Positions 33,611-43,192 are shown, counted from the stretch's first letter. The stretch: 64,000 nt of DNA from JAUIET01 sp039111475 (GCA_039111475.1 JBCCIP010000021.1:1-64000); one strand, 5' to 3'. The notes: generated by a model not told the origin, from the letters alone. Program-made: numbers and translations.

Positions 33611-34850
33611 AACGTAAAACCTCAGCGGCTTCTATGCTCGACGCCTTCCACGCTGGATACAGCGCTGCCAGAACACTTAATGCGAACGACGCGCCGCTGA
33701 TCAGCAACACGTCACTCGCTCTTACAAGAGACGGCATATGGACAATTTGAAACACAGAGGGGTCGAACAATTGCTGACTAAATGCGCTTTCAATTCCAGC
33801 GACAATTTCGCTCACATTCAGAGCCATCAGAACGCCTACCACTGTACCAGTGACCACTCCAATTAGGCCTATTAAACTTCCCTGGGTGAGAAAAATGGCT
33901 ACAACAGGCCTCGCTCGCATACCCATGGTGCGAAGTACGGCAATGGCTGCGCGTTTGTCAGCGACCATCATGACCACAATAGACACGATGTTAAAAGCGG
34001 CCACCACCACCACAATCATAAGCAGCAAACCCATCACCCGTTTTTCCATGGCAATGGCCTGAAACAATCCACCTTGCGCTTGACTCCAGTCGCGCACTTC
34101 AAAATCATCACCTAGTTGGCGACGCCAGCGTTGTCCAAACTCAGGCGCCTGAAACAAATTACGCAGTTTTACGCGCAGCCCGTCGACCTTATTTCCTTTC
34201 TGATACAACTTGCCGGCATCGTTTATGTGAATAAAAACAGTGCTTGAATCAACTTCGGCGCCAACATCAAATACACCAACAACCGTAAACCGCTTCACCC
34301 TGGGAAATATGCCTAATGGCGTAATCGCAATTTGAGGCAGAGTCAGCGACAGAGCGTCTCCAACAGACAACCCCAAATGATTCGCCGTAACCGAGCCAAT
34401 AATCACGCCAAAACTGCCATTGACCAGCTCTTCCAGCGCGCCACTCACCATCTGATATTGAAGCTCGGCAACAGCCGTTTCCTGAACAGGATCCACGCCG
34501 GTTACTTGCACACCACGCACCAGCCCTGGCACGCTAAGCATCGCTTTTCCCGCAACATAAGGTGCTAAGCCGGCGACTTCAGGGTCTGTTAAAAGTTGTC
34601 GCGACAATCGCTGAATCGATGTGGAATCCATGCCTTGGTCTTGCTCAATCGTTAGATGCGCAATAGCGCTGAGCGTGCGATTTCTGATCTCTGCTTCGAA
34701 ACCGTTCATCACAGAAATCACAACAATCAATACTGCGACACCCAGCGTTAAGCCAAGCAGGGACAGCATCGAGATAAACGACACAAATTGATTTCTGCGG
34801 CGTGCACGCGTGTAACGTGCGCCGATATACACTGATAATGGACGGAACAT
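33603..34850 (-). CDS. lolC: lipoprotein-releasing system permease LolC
   Basis: Inner-membrane subunit of LolCDE, 415 residues from the ATG at 34850. The N-terminus MFRPLSVYIGARYTRARR aligns with E. coli LolC. A TTG seven codons upstream is less likely. The topology is as for LolE: an N-terminal helix with LTLGVAVLIVVISVMNGFEAE, a periplasmic domain, and three C-terminal helices (MGLLLMIVVVVAAFNIVS and following). First gene of lolCDE, divergent from the PilZ-like gene. Confidence 0.95.
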   Translation of the reverse strand: MFRPLSVYIGARYTRARRRNQFVSFISMLSLLGLTLGVAVLIVVISVMNGFEAEIRNRTLSAIAHLTIEQDQGMDSTSIQRLSRQLLTDPEVAGLAPYVAGKAMLSVPGLVRGVQVTGVDPVQETAVAELQYQMVSGALEELVNGSFGVIIGSVTANHLGLSVGDALSLTLPQIAITPLGIFPRVKRFTVVGVFDVGAEVDSSTVFIHINDAGKLYQKGNKVDGLRVKLRNLFQAPEFGQRWRRQLGDDFEVRDWSQAQGGLFQAIAMEKRVMGLLLMIVVVVAAFNIVSIVVMMVADKRAAIAVLRTMGMRARPVVAIFLTQGSLIGLIGVVTGTVVGVLMALNVSEIVAGIESAFSQQLFDPSVFQIVHMPSLVRASDVLLISGASFALSVLAALYPAWKASSIEAAEVLRYE

Positions 34851-34952
34851 GCTGCTATTTAACCACAGCAACGCGGACTGACAGACGCCTATTTGGTGAA
34901 AGTGCCAGAATCTACCAGTAAATGTTGCTCAGCGCACTCTACAATTAGCACT

Positions 34953-35513
34953 ATGGATGAACAGCGGCACTTTTTCAGAATCAATGACACCGCCTGGGTT
35001 GATTACCGGCGCATCAAACACGCGCAATTAAGCGGCAGCGCGTCTACTCACTTCACGTCAGGCGAAGAATGCGAACTGGCAAGCGAGTTACAACGGCTTG
35101 ACGGCGAAAGCGCGGCACAATTGCATGCTATAGCGGAACGCGATGCCGAATTAGCTAGCTACCTTCGAATCCAAAGCCAGAAGATTGAGCTGATCGCCAG
35201 ATCGCTTATCGGCACTCAGCAGAGCGATGACACGCTGCTGCAAGAAATTATTGTAAGTGAAGCCGGTATGCAGTTTTTAAGCCAGGAACAACTAAAGCCC
35301 GGGCAATGGATAGCCGTGCGAGTTGTCCTGAAGAGCGAACCGCTGGTGTTTCACTGCTTTGCCGAAGTACAGGCTTGCGAGCCCTGCGCTGGCGAGGATG
35401 GGCGGTGGATAGTGAATTCAGAATTTGGCTGGCGCGACGAGCACGACCGGGATTTGCTGGCGGGTCACGTACTGCGAGAGCAGGCGAAGCAAAGACGTTT
35501 ATTAAAGGCCTGA
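34953..35513 (+). CDS. PilZ-like domain protein
   Basis: Protein of 186 residues with a candidate c-di-GMP motif RHFFR (R5, R9, the RxxxR pattern) at the very N-terminus. Later, VNSEFG keeps the S-x-x-G of the second PilZ motif but lacks the preceding Asp/Asn two positions before the serine, so binding is uncertain. The middle (about 35-95) is acidic and helical. I chose the ATG at 34953, which begins with MDEQRHFFRIND as other PilZ proteins do. A PilZ gene beside lolC is also found in Pseudomonas, to my recollection. Four bases separate it from the next gene. Confidence 0.85.
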   Translation: MDEQRHFFRINDTAWVDYRRIKHAQLSGSASTHFTSGEECELASELQRLDGESAAQLHAIAERDAELASYLRIQSQKIELIARSLIGTQQSDDTLLQEIIVSEAGMQFLSQEQLKPGQWIAVRVVLKSEPLVFHCFAEVQACEPCAGEDGRWIVNSEFGWRDEHDRDLLAGHVLREQAKQRRLLKA

Positions 35514-35517
35514 GGTC

Positions 35518-35823
35518 ATGTATTTGATTGTTGCGCTACTACGAACAACCTTGCTGGCAATGCTGTTGATTCCGTTTACTGCGCTCGCCGAACAAATCAA
35601 GATTCCGGTTGGCGAGCAGCACAAAGAACTCAATCACATAGATAGGCCGCGACGCGGCCAGAGCAAAGAACAAGTAACACAACAACATGGCGAACCTGTT
35701 CAGCGTTATGCGGCCCGCGGGCAACCACCTATTTCACGCTGGGAGTACCCAGGTTTCATTGTGTACTTCGAACACGGACATGTTATCCATTCCGTGATTA
35801 AGCACCGGCCGGAAGCTAACTAG
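35518..35823 (+). CDS. small exported protein, possibly SmpA/BamE-like
   Basis: Protein of 101 residues with a clear signal peptide (LRTTLLAMLLIPFTALA, cleavage before EQ). The mature part RRGQSKEQVTQQHGEP followed by SRWEYPGFIVYFEHGHVI resembles the small alpha-beta fold seen in SmpA/BamE-like repeats (short helix, then 'W.Y....V.F..G.V'). It lacks a lipobox. The function is unknown. It follows the PilZ-like gene by four bases, so the two form an operon. The TAG stop is also the first three bases of intergenic element B. Confidence 0.82.
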   Translation: MYLIVALLRTTLLAMLLIPFTALAEQIKIPVGEQHKELNHIDRPRRGQSKEQVTQQHGEPVQRYAARGQPPISRWEYPGFIVYFEHGHVIHSVIKHRPEAN

Positions 35824-35951
35824 TACCCCGACACAGATATTTTGACCACTTCAGCGCTCCCATGGTGCTCTGCAGCTGCAGTGCGCAGCAAATGGCCTTA
35901 ATCCTTTGCAAGCACTGCAACGCGGCTGCGGGTTGCTGTGTCGGGGCACTG
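35821..35951. repeat. intergenic element B (MITE-like, terminal inverted repeats)
   Basis: About 131 bases between convergent genes. Near the ends, GTACCCCGACACAG (35823-35836) and CTGTGTCGGGGCAC (35936-35949) are inverted repeats with one mismatch in 14. The interior is about 70% identical by eye to element A at 31518-31670, with several gaps. The left end supplies the TAG stop of the upstream gene. A second short inverted pair (GCAGCTGCAGTGCGC region) lies inside. No coding potential. Confidence 0.8.
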
Positions 35952-35953
35952 GA

Positions 35954-36202
35954 TCAATCTTTAGGTCTATTGGATGCGTCGTAGAACTGCGCGCTCGATT
36001 CTTTAACCGTACTGTTTGTCTTCGCTATTTCGACATCACATTTCGAAGGGTCGCCACCGCATATTTCACACTCGGTATCCAGACCCAGTGCTGCAATGCC
36101 GCCACAAGATCCACTAATGGGTTTGCGGCCCATAATAACGCCAATAGCCATTGCAGCTACGACAGTCAGCATTACCAATAAAGTAATCAAAGCCGTGATC
36201 AT
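35954..36202 (-). CDS. nqrM: Na+-NQR maturation protein NqrM
   Basis: Small membrane protein (82 residues) needed to mature the sodium-pumping NADH:quinone reductase, thought to supply iron for the NqrD/NqrE centre. It has an N-terminal helix (ITALITLLVMLTVVAAMAIGVIMG) followed by a cysteine-rich part, SCGGIAALG and CEICGGDPSKC, containing the conserved cysteines of this family. The start overlaps apbE by four bases. It is the last gene of the nqr operon, its usual place. Confidence 0.95.
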   Translation of the reverse strand: MITALITLLVMLTVVAAMAIGVIMGRKPISGSCGGIAALGLDTECEICGGDPSKCDVEIAKTNSTVKESSAQFYDASNRPKD

Positions 36203-37263
36203 TTGGCACCTCCCGGTAAGCCTTCAGTATACTCGGAATACGCTGTGCTTTCGCTAGCTACAAAAGACTCACCGTCGCGAATAATAAAGAAAGCGGCCAA
36301 TTCCTGCTGTTCTGCCAACATCAAGCCCTGCTCCGGTCCAAGCACGTTTAACGCGGTGGCCCAGGCGTCGGCTTCCGCAGCACTATCAGCAATCACACTG
36401 ACAGATGCCAGTGTGTGTGCAACGGGATAGCCACTGCGTGGGTCTAGGGTATGGGAATAACGCGTACCTTCTACATCAAAATAATTACGATAATCCCCTG
36501 AGGTTGCGATGGATTTATGCTTCAGCATAACGCCGCTGTACGCTTGCCTGCGGCTCTGCACGGGCGTTTCAATACCAATAACCCAATGGTTGCCGTTCTT
36601 GTTCACGCCACTGGCTCGCAGCTCTCCACCTACCTCGACCAGAAAGTTTCGCACGCCAACTTTGATCAAGGCCAACGCCACCCGGTCAACCGCATAGCCT
36701 TTAGCGATTGCAGAAAGATCCAATTGCACGGCATGATGAACCAATAACTCTCTTTCCTTCGCATCTAGCTCTATTCGGTCCATCCCGGTGCGTTCAAGCA
36801 AGGAGTCTATCTTTGTTTGCTCTGGTACTTTAGCTGGTGAGTCAGAGTTGCCAAATCCCCACAGGGCCACCAGGGGTCCTACGGTTACGTCAAACGCGCC
36901 GCCACTGCTTTGACTAATGTCTTTTGCGATTTGCAGCACCGCAAACAAGGGCGCAGATAATCGATATCGGCCCGGGCCAGCAGCATTGATACGATTCAGT
37001 TCAGAATCTGACTTATAAGTAGACATGCTCTGATCAATATCGGAAAGCAAATGCGCAATCTTACTCACCGCTTGCTGTTGCTCTGATGTTTCCAGTGCCT
37101 CAGCAACTTGGACAGACCATGTAGTGCCCATGATGTGGCCACTGAAGACTTGGTGAGGCTGCCCGCCACTACAAGACTGCAACAGCAGCAAAAGCAAAAA
37201 AGCCAGAACACAACGTTCTGGCTTTTTGAAGTTTGCTGCGCGTAGCTGGCTAACCAAATTCAT
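36199..37263 (-). CDS. apbE: FAD:protein FMN transferase (lipoprotein)
   Basis: Periplasmic enzyme that attaches FMN covalently to threonine in NqrB and NqrC. It is about 354 residues from the ATG at 37263. A basic N-terminus is followed by LAFLLLLLLQSC, a lipobox. Family motifs include MGTTWSV, GAFDVTVGPLVALWGFG, DLSAIAKGYAVDR and HTLDPRSGYPV. The ATG lies inside the end of nqrF (14 bases overlap), so translation is coupled. Its place between nqrF and nqrM is standard. Confidence 0.96.
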   Translation of the reverse strand: MNLVSQLRAANFKKPERCVLAFLLLLLLQSCSGGQPHQVFSGHIMGTTWSVQVAEALETSEQQQAVSKIAHLLSDIDQSMSTYKSDSELNRINAAGPGRYRLSAPLFAVLQIAKDISQSSGGAFDVTVGPLVALWGFGNSDSPAKVPEQTKIDSLLERTGMDRIELDAKERELLVHHAVQLDLSAIAKGYAVDRVALALIKVGVRNFLVEVGGELRASGVNKNGNHWVIGIETPVQSRRQAYSGVMLKHKSIATSGDYRNYFDVEGTRYSHTLDPRSGYPVAHTLASVSVIADSAAEADAWATALNVLGPEQGLMLAEQQELAAFFIIRDGESFVASESTAYSEYTEGLPGGAK

Positions 37264-38479
37264 CGAGCAATATATTTTCTTTCTCAACGCCAAGCTCATC
37301 GAGCATGCTCAACACAGCCTTGTTCATCATCGGCGGACCGCACAGATAATACTCACAGTCTTCTGGCGCTGGGTGATCCTTCAAATAGTTATCCAACACC
37401 ACCTGATGAATGAAACCCGTATATCCGTCCCAGTTATCTTCAGGCATCGGATCAGATAGCGCCACATGCCATTTGAAATTCTCAAATTGCTCATCCAGCG
37501 AATCAAAATCTTCAACGTAAAACATCTCGCGTAAGCTTCTAGCGCCATACCAGTAGGAGATCTTGCGCGAGGAGCTCAATCGCTTTAATTGATCAAAAAT
37601 GTGCGAACGCAATGGCGCCATGCCGGCACCACCACCGATGAATACCATCTCTGCCTGCGTGTCTTTTGCGAAGAACTCACCAAAAGGTCCAAACACTCTG
37701 ACTTTATCACCTGGCTTCAGATCAAATACCCAAGACGACATCTCACCCGGCGGTATACCCTCACTACCCGGCGGTGGGGAGGCAATTCGGATGTTGAATT
37801 TGATGATGCCTTTTTCTTCTGGATAGTTTGCCATTGAGTAGGCGCGAATAACGGTTTCCTTAACTGTGGATACGTTTTCAAATACTTTGAACCGATCCCA
37901 GTCACCGCGATACTCATCAGGTATATCAAATGTTTTGTAATCGACGGTGTGCGGCGGCGCTTCAAGTTGCACGTAACCGCCAGCGCGGAAATCTACGCTT
38001 TCCCCTTCGGGGATTGCCAACACTAGCTCTTTAATGAACGTAGCCACATTATCGTTAGAAACAACCGTGGTTTCCCAACTTTTGACACCAAAAAACTCAG
38101 GATCAATTTGAATTTTCATGTCTTGCTTTACAGCAACCTGACAGCTCAATCGCCAATCATCATTGGCTTCTCTGCGGGTGAAATGCCCTTCTTCGGTAGG
38201 CAGCATAGACCCGCCTCCATCCAAAACCTGACACTTGCATTGAGCACAGGTACCGCCACCACCGCACGCTGACGATAAAAAGATGCCTTTGTCGGCCAGA
38301 GTTGTCAGCAGTTTACCGCCCGCCGGCACCGTTATTGCTCTGTCTGGGTCTTCGTTAATCTCAATGGTCACATTGCCAGAACTCACGAACTGCGATCGGG
38401 CAGCAAGAATGACCAGCACCAACGTCATAACGACGGCCGTGAACATGCCGACACCCGTGATAATTGTCCCAGTATCCAT
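37250..38479 (-). CDS. nqrF: Na+-NQR subunit F
   Basis: NADH-oxidising entry subunit of 409 residues: one N-terminal membrane helix, a ferredoxin domain with the [2Fe-2S] ligands in SACGGGGTCAQCKC and a later cysteine in LSCQV, then an FAD domain (RAYSMANYPEE) and an NADH domain (FIGGGAGMAPLRS, YLCGPPMMN). I use the ATG at 38479 with AGAGGA a few bases before; a TTG immediately precedes it. It overlaps apbE. Confidence 0.98.
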   Translation of the reverse strand: MDTGTIITGVGMFTAVVMTLVLVILAARSQFVSSGNVTIEINEDPDRAITVPAGGKLLTTLADKGIFLSSACGGGGTCAQCKCQVLDGGGSMLPTEEGHFTRREANDDWRLSCQVAVKQDMKIQIDPEFFGVKSWETTVVSNDNVATFIKELVLAIPEGESVDFRAGGYVQLEAPPHTVDYKTFDIPDEYRGDWDRFKVFENVSTVKETVIRAYSMANYPEEKGIIKFNIRIASPPPGSEGIPPGEMSSWVFDLKPGDKVRVFGPFGEFFAKDTQAEMVFIGGGAGMAPLRSHIFDQLKRLSSSRKISYWYGARSLREMFYVEDFDSLDEQFENFKWHVALSDPMPEDNWDGYTGFIHQVVLDNYLKDHPAPEDCEYYLCGPPMMNKAVLSMLDELGVEKENILLDEFG

Positions 38480-38514
38480 CAATCCTCTACCTTAAAGCGT
38501 GACTCTTTCGAACA

Positions 38515-39126
38515 TTACAACGCGATGCCACCAAATGACATAAAGCCAAGCGACATCAAACCCACGGTAATAAATGTGATGCCCAGACCTTCCAGACCAT
38601 CGGGAACATCACTGTATTTTAACTTTTCTCTGATTCCAGCCAACAAGACGATTGCCAGGGCCCAGCCTACACCGGAACCAAAACCATACACCGCGCTTTC
38701 ACCGAACGAGTAATCTCTCTCAACCATTAGCAATGAGGCACCTAAAATTGCGCAGTTCACGGTAATAAGAGGCAGAAAAACACCCAGAGCGTTGTACAAG
38801 GCCGGCATATACCGATCCAACACCATTTCAAGTATTTGAACCATTGCCGCAATCACGCCGATATAGCTAAGCAGCCCTAGAAACCCAAGGTCTACATCAG
38901 GTAAGCCGGCCCAGGCCAAGGCGCCTTCTTGCAATAGAAAGCCGTAGATTAAATTATTCAATGGCACTGTAATTGTCAGCACCACAACTACCGCAATTCC
39001 AAGACCTACCGCCGTTGCAATTTTCTTTGAAACGGCAATAAACGTGCACATGCCGAGAAAGAACGCCAGTGCAATATTCTCAACAAAAATCGCCTTAACC
39101 AGCAGGCTGAGATAATGCTCAAGCAT
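38515..39126 (-). CDS. nqrE: Na+-NQR subunit E
   Basis: Integral membrane subunit of 203 residues with six helices, paralogous to NqrD. Together they hold the iron centre between the membrane halves. The start at 39126 is set by GGAGG six bases upstream and by the match of MLEHYLSLLVKAIFVEN to the family; the longer frame to 39201 is inside nqrD. FFLGMCTF contains the conserved cysteine region, and a second cysteine lies in TVNCAILGAS. Confidence 0.97.
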   Translation of the reverse strand: MLEHYLSLLVKAIFVENIALAFFLGMCTFIAVSKKIATAVGLGIAVVVVLTITVPLNNLIYGFLLQEGALAWAGLPDVDLGFLGLLSYIGVIAAMVQILEMVLDRYMPALYNALGVFLPLITVNCAILGASLLMVERDYSFGESAVYGFGSGVGWALAIVLLAGIREKLKYSDVPDGLEGLGITFITVGLMSLGFMSFGGIAL

Positions 39127-39787
39127 GATGTGCCTCCGTATGTGCTGATTGCGGCATGATGTCGAAATCAGCCTCTTCAACTTGCTCTGGCTGATACGCA
39201 CGCAACAACCAGATAAACAGACCTATGATGAAGAAGGCACTGGGCGGTAATAGTAACAAGCCATTCCCTTGATACCAGCCACCATCGGCAACCAGCGGAA
39301 AGATATTGATACCAAACAAACTGCCGGAACCAAACAGCTCGCGAATCACACCAACAAAAAGCAGCACTACGCTGTAGCCTAGCCCGTTCCCTACACCATC
39401 AAAAAAACTCGGCATCGGAGGATTTTTCATCGCAAACGCTTCAGCACGCCCCATCACGATACAGTTAGTTATAATCAAACCAACAAAAACCGATAGCTGC
39501 TTACTAATTGCATACGCATAGGCCTGCAGAATTTGATCTACAACAATTACCAGCGACGCAATAATCGTCATTTGCACAATAATTCGTATGCTTGATGGAA
39601 TATGGTTTCGTATCAGCGAAATGAACAAGTTTGAAAAAGCGCATACTGTTGTAAGTGCTATACACATCACCATGGTTGTGTTCAAACTTGTGGTCACCGC
39701 CAATGCTGAGCAAATTCCAAGAATTTGCAAAGCAATGGGGTTGTTATTGAATATCGGTGATATCAGCACGTCTTTGGTTTGTGACAT
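39119..39787 (-). CDS. nqrD: Na+-NQR subunit D
   Basis: Integral membrane subunit of 222 residues with about six helices. The conserved cysteine motifs are in LGICSALAVTT (residue 27) and IITNCIVMGRAEAFA. It overlaps nqrE by eight bases and lies 47 bases downstream of nqrC. Confidence 0.97.
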   Translation of the reverse strand: MSQTKDVLISPIFNNNPIALQILGICSALAVTTSLNTTMVMCIALTTVCAFSNLFISLIRNHIPSSIRIIVQMTIIASLVIVVDQILQAYAYAISKQLSVFVGLIITNCIVMGRAEAFAMKNPPMPSFFDGVGNGLGYSVVLLFVGVIRELFGSGSLFGINIFPLVADGGWYQGNGLLLLPPSAFFIIGLFIWLLRAYQPEQVEEADFDIMPQSAHTEAHHA

Positions 39788-39834
39788 CTACACGCTCTCC
39801 ATCATTTTTTGTAAGTCAAAGTGTCGCATTTTAC

Positions 39835-40632
39835 CTACTGCCTAAGTGTTGCTAACAACGGCCCATAGCCACTGTCACCCATCCAATATTCAACCAGGTT
39901 GCTCACACCGCGACTGGTCAGTGTTGCGCCCGACAGACCATCTATCTGATAAATCTCATTAGGGTTGTTTTTGATAACAGCACCTTTAAGTACTTCGGCC
40001 GCAACGCTCATATCTTCGGCGTAAATCTCTTTGCCAACCCAAATCGCTTTCCATTTTGGGTTATCCACTTCGGCGCCTAGCCCTGGCGTTTCCTTATGCT
40101 CGAAAAAGCCAAGACCTGCAACAGTATCCATGTCACCTTCAAGCGCCATAAATCCGTACAAAGTGCCCCACAAGCCGTAGCCTCGAACCGGCAACACAAT
40201 GCGCTGAATGTCATCTCCGTCTTTCAGCATATACACATTGGCATAGCGCTCGCGTCGACCTATTCCAGCAATGTCCTCATCACCGCTTAGGGCTTTCGAT
40301 AAGGAAGGGTCCTTACTCGCTTTGCGCTGGTCGTAGCTGGACAGGTCAATGCCCTGCTCCGCCGCTTGCTCAGCCGTTAGCAGCGTCTTTTCCTGCAAAT
40401 CGGCCAGGCCGACCGAAAACTGCTCAAAAAGTTGGGGGATATCGCTTTCTGAGTGCTGGTCTTCGTCATACAGACCAGCGGCCGCAAGAATGTTCTTGTT
40501 GCGATCCAAAAGCTTGTTACGTTGTTGATCGGGTTTCAGCGCGACGGCCGTAGTAGCAACCACCACCGAACAAACAATGCAGATCAATAGCGCAACGATG
40601 AGGGTTTGTTTTACCGAATCTTTATCAGCCAC
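39835..40632 (-). CDS. nqrC: Na+-NQR subunit C
   Basis: Periplasmic flavoprotein subunit of 265 residues with one N-terminal helix (TLIVALLICIVCSVVVATTAVAL). FMN is expected on T237 in DGLSGATLTS, the target of ApbE. I place the start at a GTG at 40632: GGAGGG lies nine bases upstream, and the protein then begins VADKDSVKQTL, as in homologues. It overlaps nqrB by eight bases. Family length is about 257. Confidence 0.95.
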   Translation of the reverse strand: MADKDSVKQTLIVALLICIVCSVVVATTAVALKPDQQRNKLLDRNKNILAAAGLYDEDQHSESDIPQLFEQFSVGLADLQEKTLLTAEQAAEQGIDLSSYDQRKASKDPSLSKALSGDEDIAGIGRRERYANVYMLKDGDDIQRIVLPVRGYGLWGTLYGFMALEGDMDTVAGLGFFEHKETPGLGAEVDNPKWKAIWVGKEIYAEDMSVAAEVLKGAVIKNNPNEIYQIDGLSGATLTSRGVSNLVEYWMGDSGYGPLLATLRQ

Positions 40633-41842
40633 TGCGTGCCACCCTCCGCTTAATATTTGCCTGCACCACATAATGATCTATCAGTGGGGCACAAAGATTG
40701 GCGAACAGAATTGCCAACATCATTCCTTCCGGGAACGCCGGGTTAACCACCCTGATCAACACCACCATTACGCCAATCAATGCACCAAATACCCATTTAC
40801 CGGTATCTGTCATTGCTGCCGATACCGGATCTGTCGCCATAAACACTGCGCCAAACAGAAAACCACCCACCACAAGATGCCAATGCCATGGCACGCTGAA
40901 CATCGGGTTCGTTTCCGATCCAATCGCATTAAACAATAAAGACGTAGCAACCATGCCCAACAAAACGCCGGCCATAATCCGCCATGACGCAATACGCGTT
41001 AACAGCAGCAACGCAGCTCCCAGCAAAATCGCTATGCTGGACACTTCGCCGATCGAGCCTTGCATATTGCCGCTGAACGCATCAAACCAGGTCAGCATCT
41101 CACCAGAAGGCTGTTGCAGGTTGTCCACCCCGCCACTGGCCAGCTGACTCAGCGGCGTGGCACCTGAAAAGCCGTCTACCGCGGTCCAGACAGTATCACC
41201 AGACATCTGCGCTGGGTAGGAGAAAAACAGGAAGGCGCGGCCCGTCAGTGCCGGGTTCAGGAAGTTTTTACCAGTACCACCAAATACTTCTTTGCCAATA
41301 ACAACACCGAAGCTAATACCCAAAGCAACTTGCCACAATGGCACGCTGGGTGGGACGATCAGCGCAAACAGCACAGAGGTTACAAAGAAGCCTTCATTGA
41401 TTTCGTGGTTACGCTTTACGGCGAACAATAATTCCCAGGCGATACCCACTACAAACGTGGTCACGTAGATCGGCACAAAATACGCGGCACCATGCCAGAA
41501 GCAGTCCCAAAGACTGTTGGGATCATAACCGGCGAACAGGCTGATGATAGCGCCATGCCAGTTAGCCACTTCGGTGATACCCATGGCCGCCATCGCGGTA
41601 TTGGCCTGGTAACCCAGGTTATACATGCCGTAAAACATCGCTGGGAACGTTGCCAGCCATACAGTGATCATCACCCGCTTGAGATCCAGGCCATCTCTAA
41701 CGTGCGCTGCTGTGCTGGTTACTGTGGATGGCTGGAAGAAAAAAGTGTCGAACATTTCGTACAACGGAAACATCGCTTCAAACTTGCCACCTTTTGTGAA
41801 GTTCGGTTCGATACGTTCGAAGAAGCTCTGGATTGCTTTCAT
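40625..41842 (-). CDS. nqrB: Na+-NQR subunit B
   Basis: Largest membrane subunit (405 residues, about ten helices), which carries riboflavin and a covalently bound FMN and forms the sodium path. The ApbE target threonine is T229 in DGFSGATPLS. GGTGKNFLNPALTGRAF is a strongly conserved family stretch. It lies four bases after nqrA. Confidence 0.98.
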   Translation of the reverse strand: MKAIQSFFERIEPNFTKGGKFEAMFPLYEMFDTFFFQPSTVTSTAAHVRDGLDLKRVMITVWLATFPAMFYGMYNLGYQANTAMAAMGITEVANWHGAIISLFAGYDPNSLWDCFWHGAAYFVPIYVTTFVVGIAWELLFAVKRNHEINEGFFVTSVLFALIVPPSVPLWQVALGISFGVVIGKEVFGGTGKNFLNPALTGRAFLFFSYPAQMSGDTVWTAVDGFSGATPLSQLASGGVDNLQQPSGEMLTWFDAFSGNMQGSIGEVSSIAILLGAALLLLTRIASWRIMAGVLLGMVATSLLFNAIGSETNPMFSVPWHWHLVVGGFLFGAVFMATDPVSAAMTDTGKWVFGALIGVMVVLIRVVNPAFPEGMMLAILFANLCAPLIDHYVVQANIKRRVARSG

Positions 41843-41845
41843 GCC

Positions 41846-43192
41846 TTAGCCTTCCTTCTCTATACGCGTCAGATTATCTCTAAGCACGCGCCCAAATTCG
41901 TATTTACCCGGGCACACATAACTGCACAAACCCAGATCTTCTTCATCCAGCTCAAGCGCGCCAAGCTGTTGCGCCATTTCGGTGTCGCCAACCGCCAGGG
42001 CTTTAAGCAAAGGCGTCGCCAGAATATCCAGCGGCATTACCGTTTCATACGCACCGATTGGTACGATCGCGCGCTCGCTGCCATTGGTATTGGTAGTCAT
42101 ATCAAACTTTCGACCTTTGCCAAACCAGTGCGACAAATAAATGGGCTTCACCGAATGGCGATTCGCGCCTGGCGAAAACCAACCAAGGAACTCACGATCA
42201 CGGCCTTCGGCCAAAACCGACACTTGATTGTGATAGCGGCCAAGGTAGGCCGTAGTACCAACAGACTCGCGCCCTGAAAGTACTGAACCCGAAATGATCC
42301 GGTGCTCTCTGGACTCTAATTCACCGGCCGTCATCTCGAGCAAATTGGCGCCCATGCGCGTCTTCAGCATTCTTGGTTTGCGCACCATTGGGCCACCAAG
42401 CGCGATGGTTCTCTCGGTAAAAAGTTTGCCCTCGGTGAAAAGATTGCCAATTGCAATCACGTCCTGATAGCCAATCGTCCAGACCGTCTTTCTGGCATGA
42501 ACCGGGTCGAGGTGATGTATATGGGTACCCACTAAGCCGGCCGGGTGTGGGCCTGAAAACGACTCGTAACTAACACCACTAATATTAGCGCCTACCAGGC
42601 CGCTGTGGTCTGCGGTCACCACATATACAGTGCCACTATCCAATCTACTCAGTATTGTAAGGCCGTTATTAAAGGCTGCCTGATTGGCCTGAATAATTTG
42701 AACTGGATTACCGGCCAATGGATTGGTGTCCATGGCTGTCACGAATATAGAGTGCGCCTTGGTATCGGGTGCAGGTACTTTGCTCATCGGCCGAGTACGC
42801 AACGCTGTCCACATGCCTGAATCTACCAGGGTCTTGATCGCATCGGCCGCATTCAAATTCGCAAGACTGTCGCTGTCTGTTTTGCCAAAATCGACGTAAT
42901 CGTCTTCTTCACAATCGATAACCAGTGACTCAAAGACGCGCTTAGCACCGCGATTGATCGCAGTCACTATACCGGTTGCCGGCGCCGTGTATTGCACGCC
43001 TTCGGTTTTTTTGTCGGTGAACAGTGCCTGGCCTGTTCGGACTCTGTCGCCTTCCTTCACCAACATTGTTGGTTTCATACCAATATAGTCATAACCCAGC
43101 ACGGCAACAGTGCGAGCTTTTGGTGCCTCGTGTACCTGCGCTTCCGGGCTGCCACTGATTGGAATATCAAGGCCTTTACTGATTTTAATCAT
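41846..43192 (-). CDS. nqrA: Na+-NQR subunit A
   Basis: Peripheral cytoplasmic subunit of 448 residues near the quinone site. The N-terminus MIKISKGLDIPISGSPEAQV and the segment GMKPTMLVKEGDRVRTGQALF are typical of NqrA. The C-terminus LCSYVCPGKYEFGRVLRDNL is also diagnostic. First gene of nqrABCDEF-apbE-nqrM. GAGGAG lies about 15 bases before the ATG. The 234 bases upstream should hold the operon's promoter, but I see only weak matches. Confidence 0.98.
   Translation of the reverse strand: MIKISKGLDIPISGSPEAQVHEAPKARTVAVLGYDYIGMKPTMLVKEGDRVRTGQALFTDKKTEGVQYTAPATGIVTAINRGAKRVFESLVIDCEEDDYVDFGKTDSDSLANLNAADAIKTLVDSGMWTALRTRPMSKVPAPDTKAHSIFVTAMDTNPLAGNPVQIIQANQAAFNNGLTILSRLDSGTVYVVTADHSGLVGANISGVSYESFSGPHPAGLVGTHIHHLDPVHARKTVWTIGYQDVIAIGNLFTEGKLFTERTIALGGPMVRKPRMLKTRMGANLLEMTAGELESREHRIISGSVLSGRESVGTTAYLGRYHNQVSVLAEGRDREFLGWFSPGANRHSVKPIYLSHWFGKGRKFDMTTNTNGSERAIVPIGAYETVMPLDILATPLLKALAVGDTEMAQQLGALELDEEDLGLCSYVCPGKYEFGRVLRDNLTRIEKEG

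Noticed and set aside
41492..42277. 261-codon frame on the plus strand
   Set aside because: It lies opposite nqrB and nqrA, which match their families over full length; the translation has no recognisable domain.
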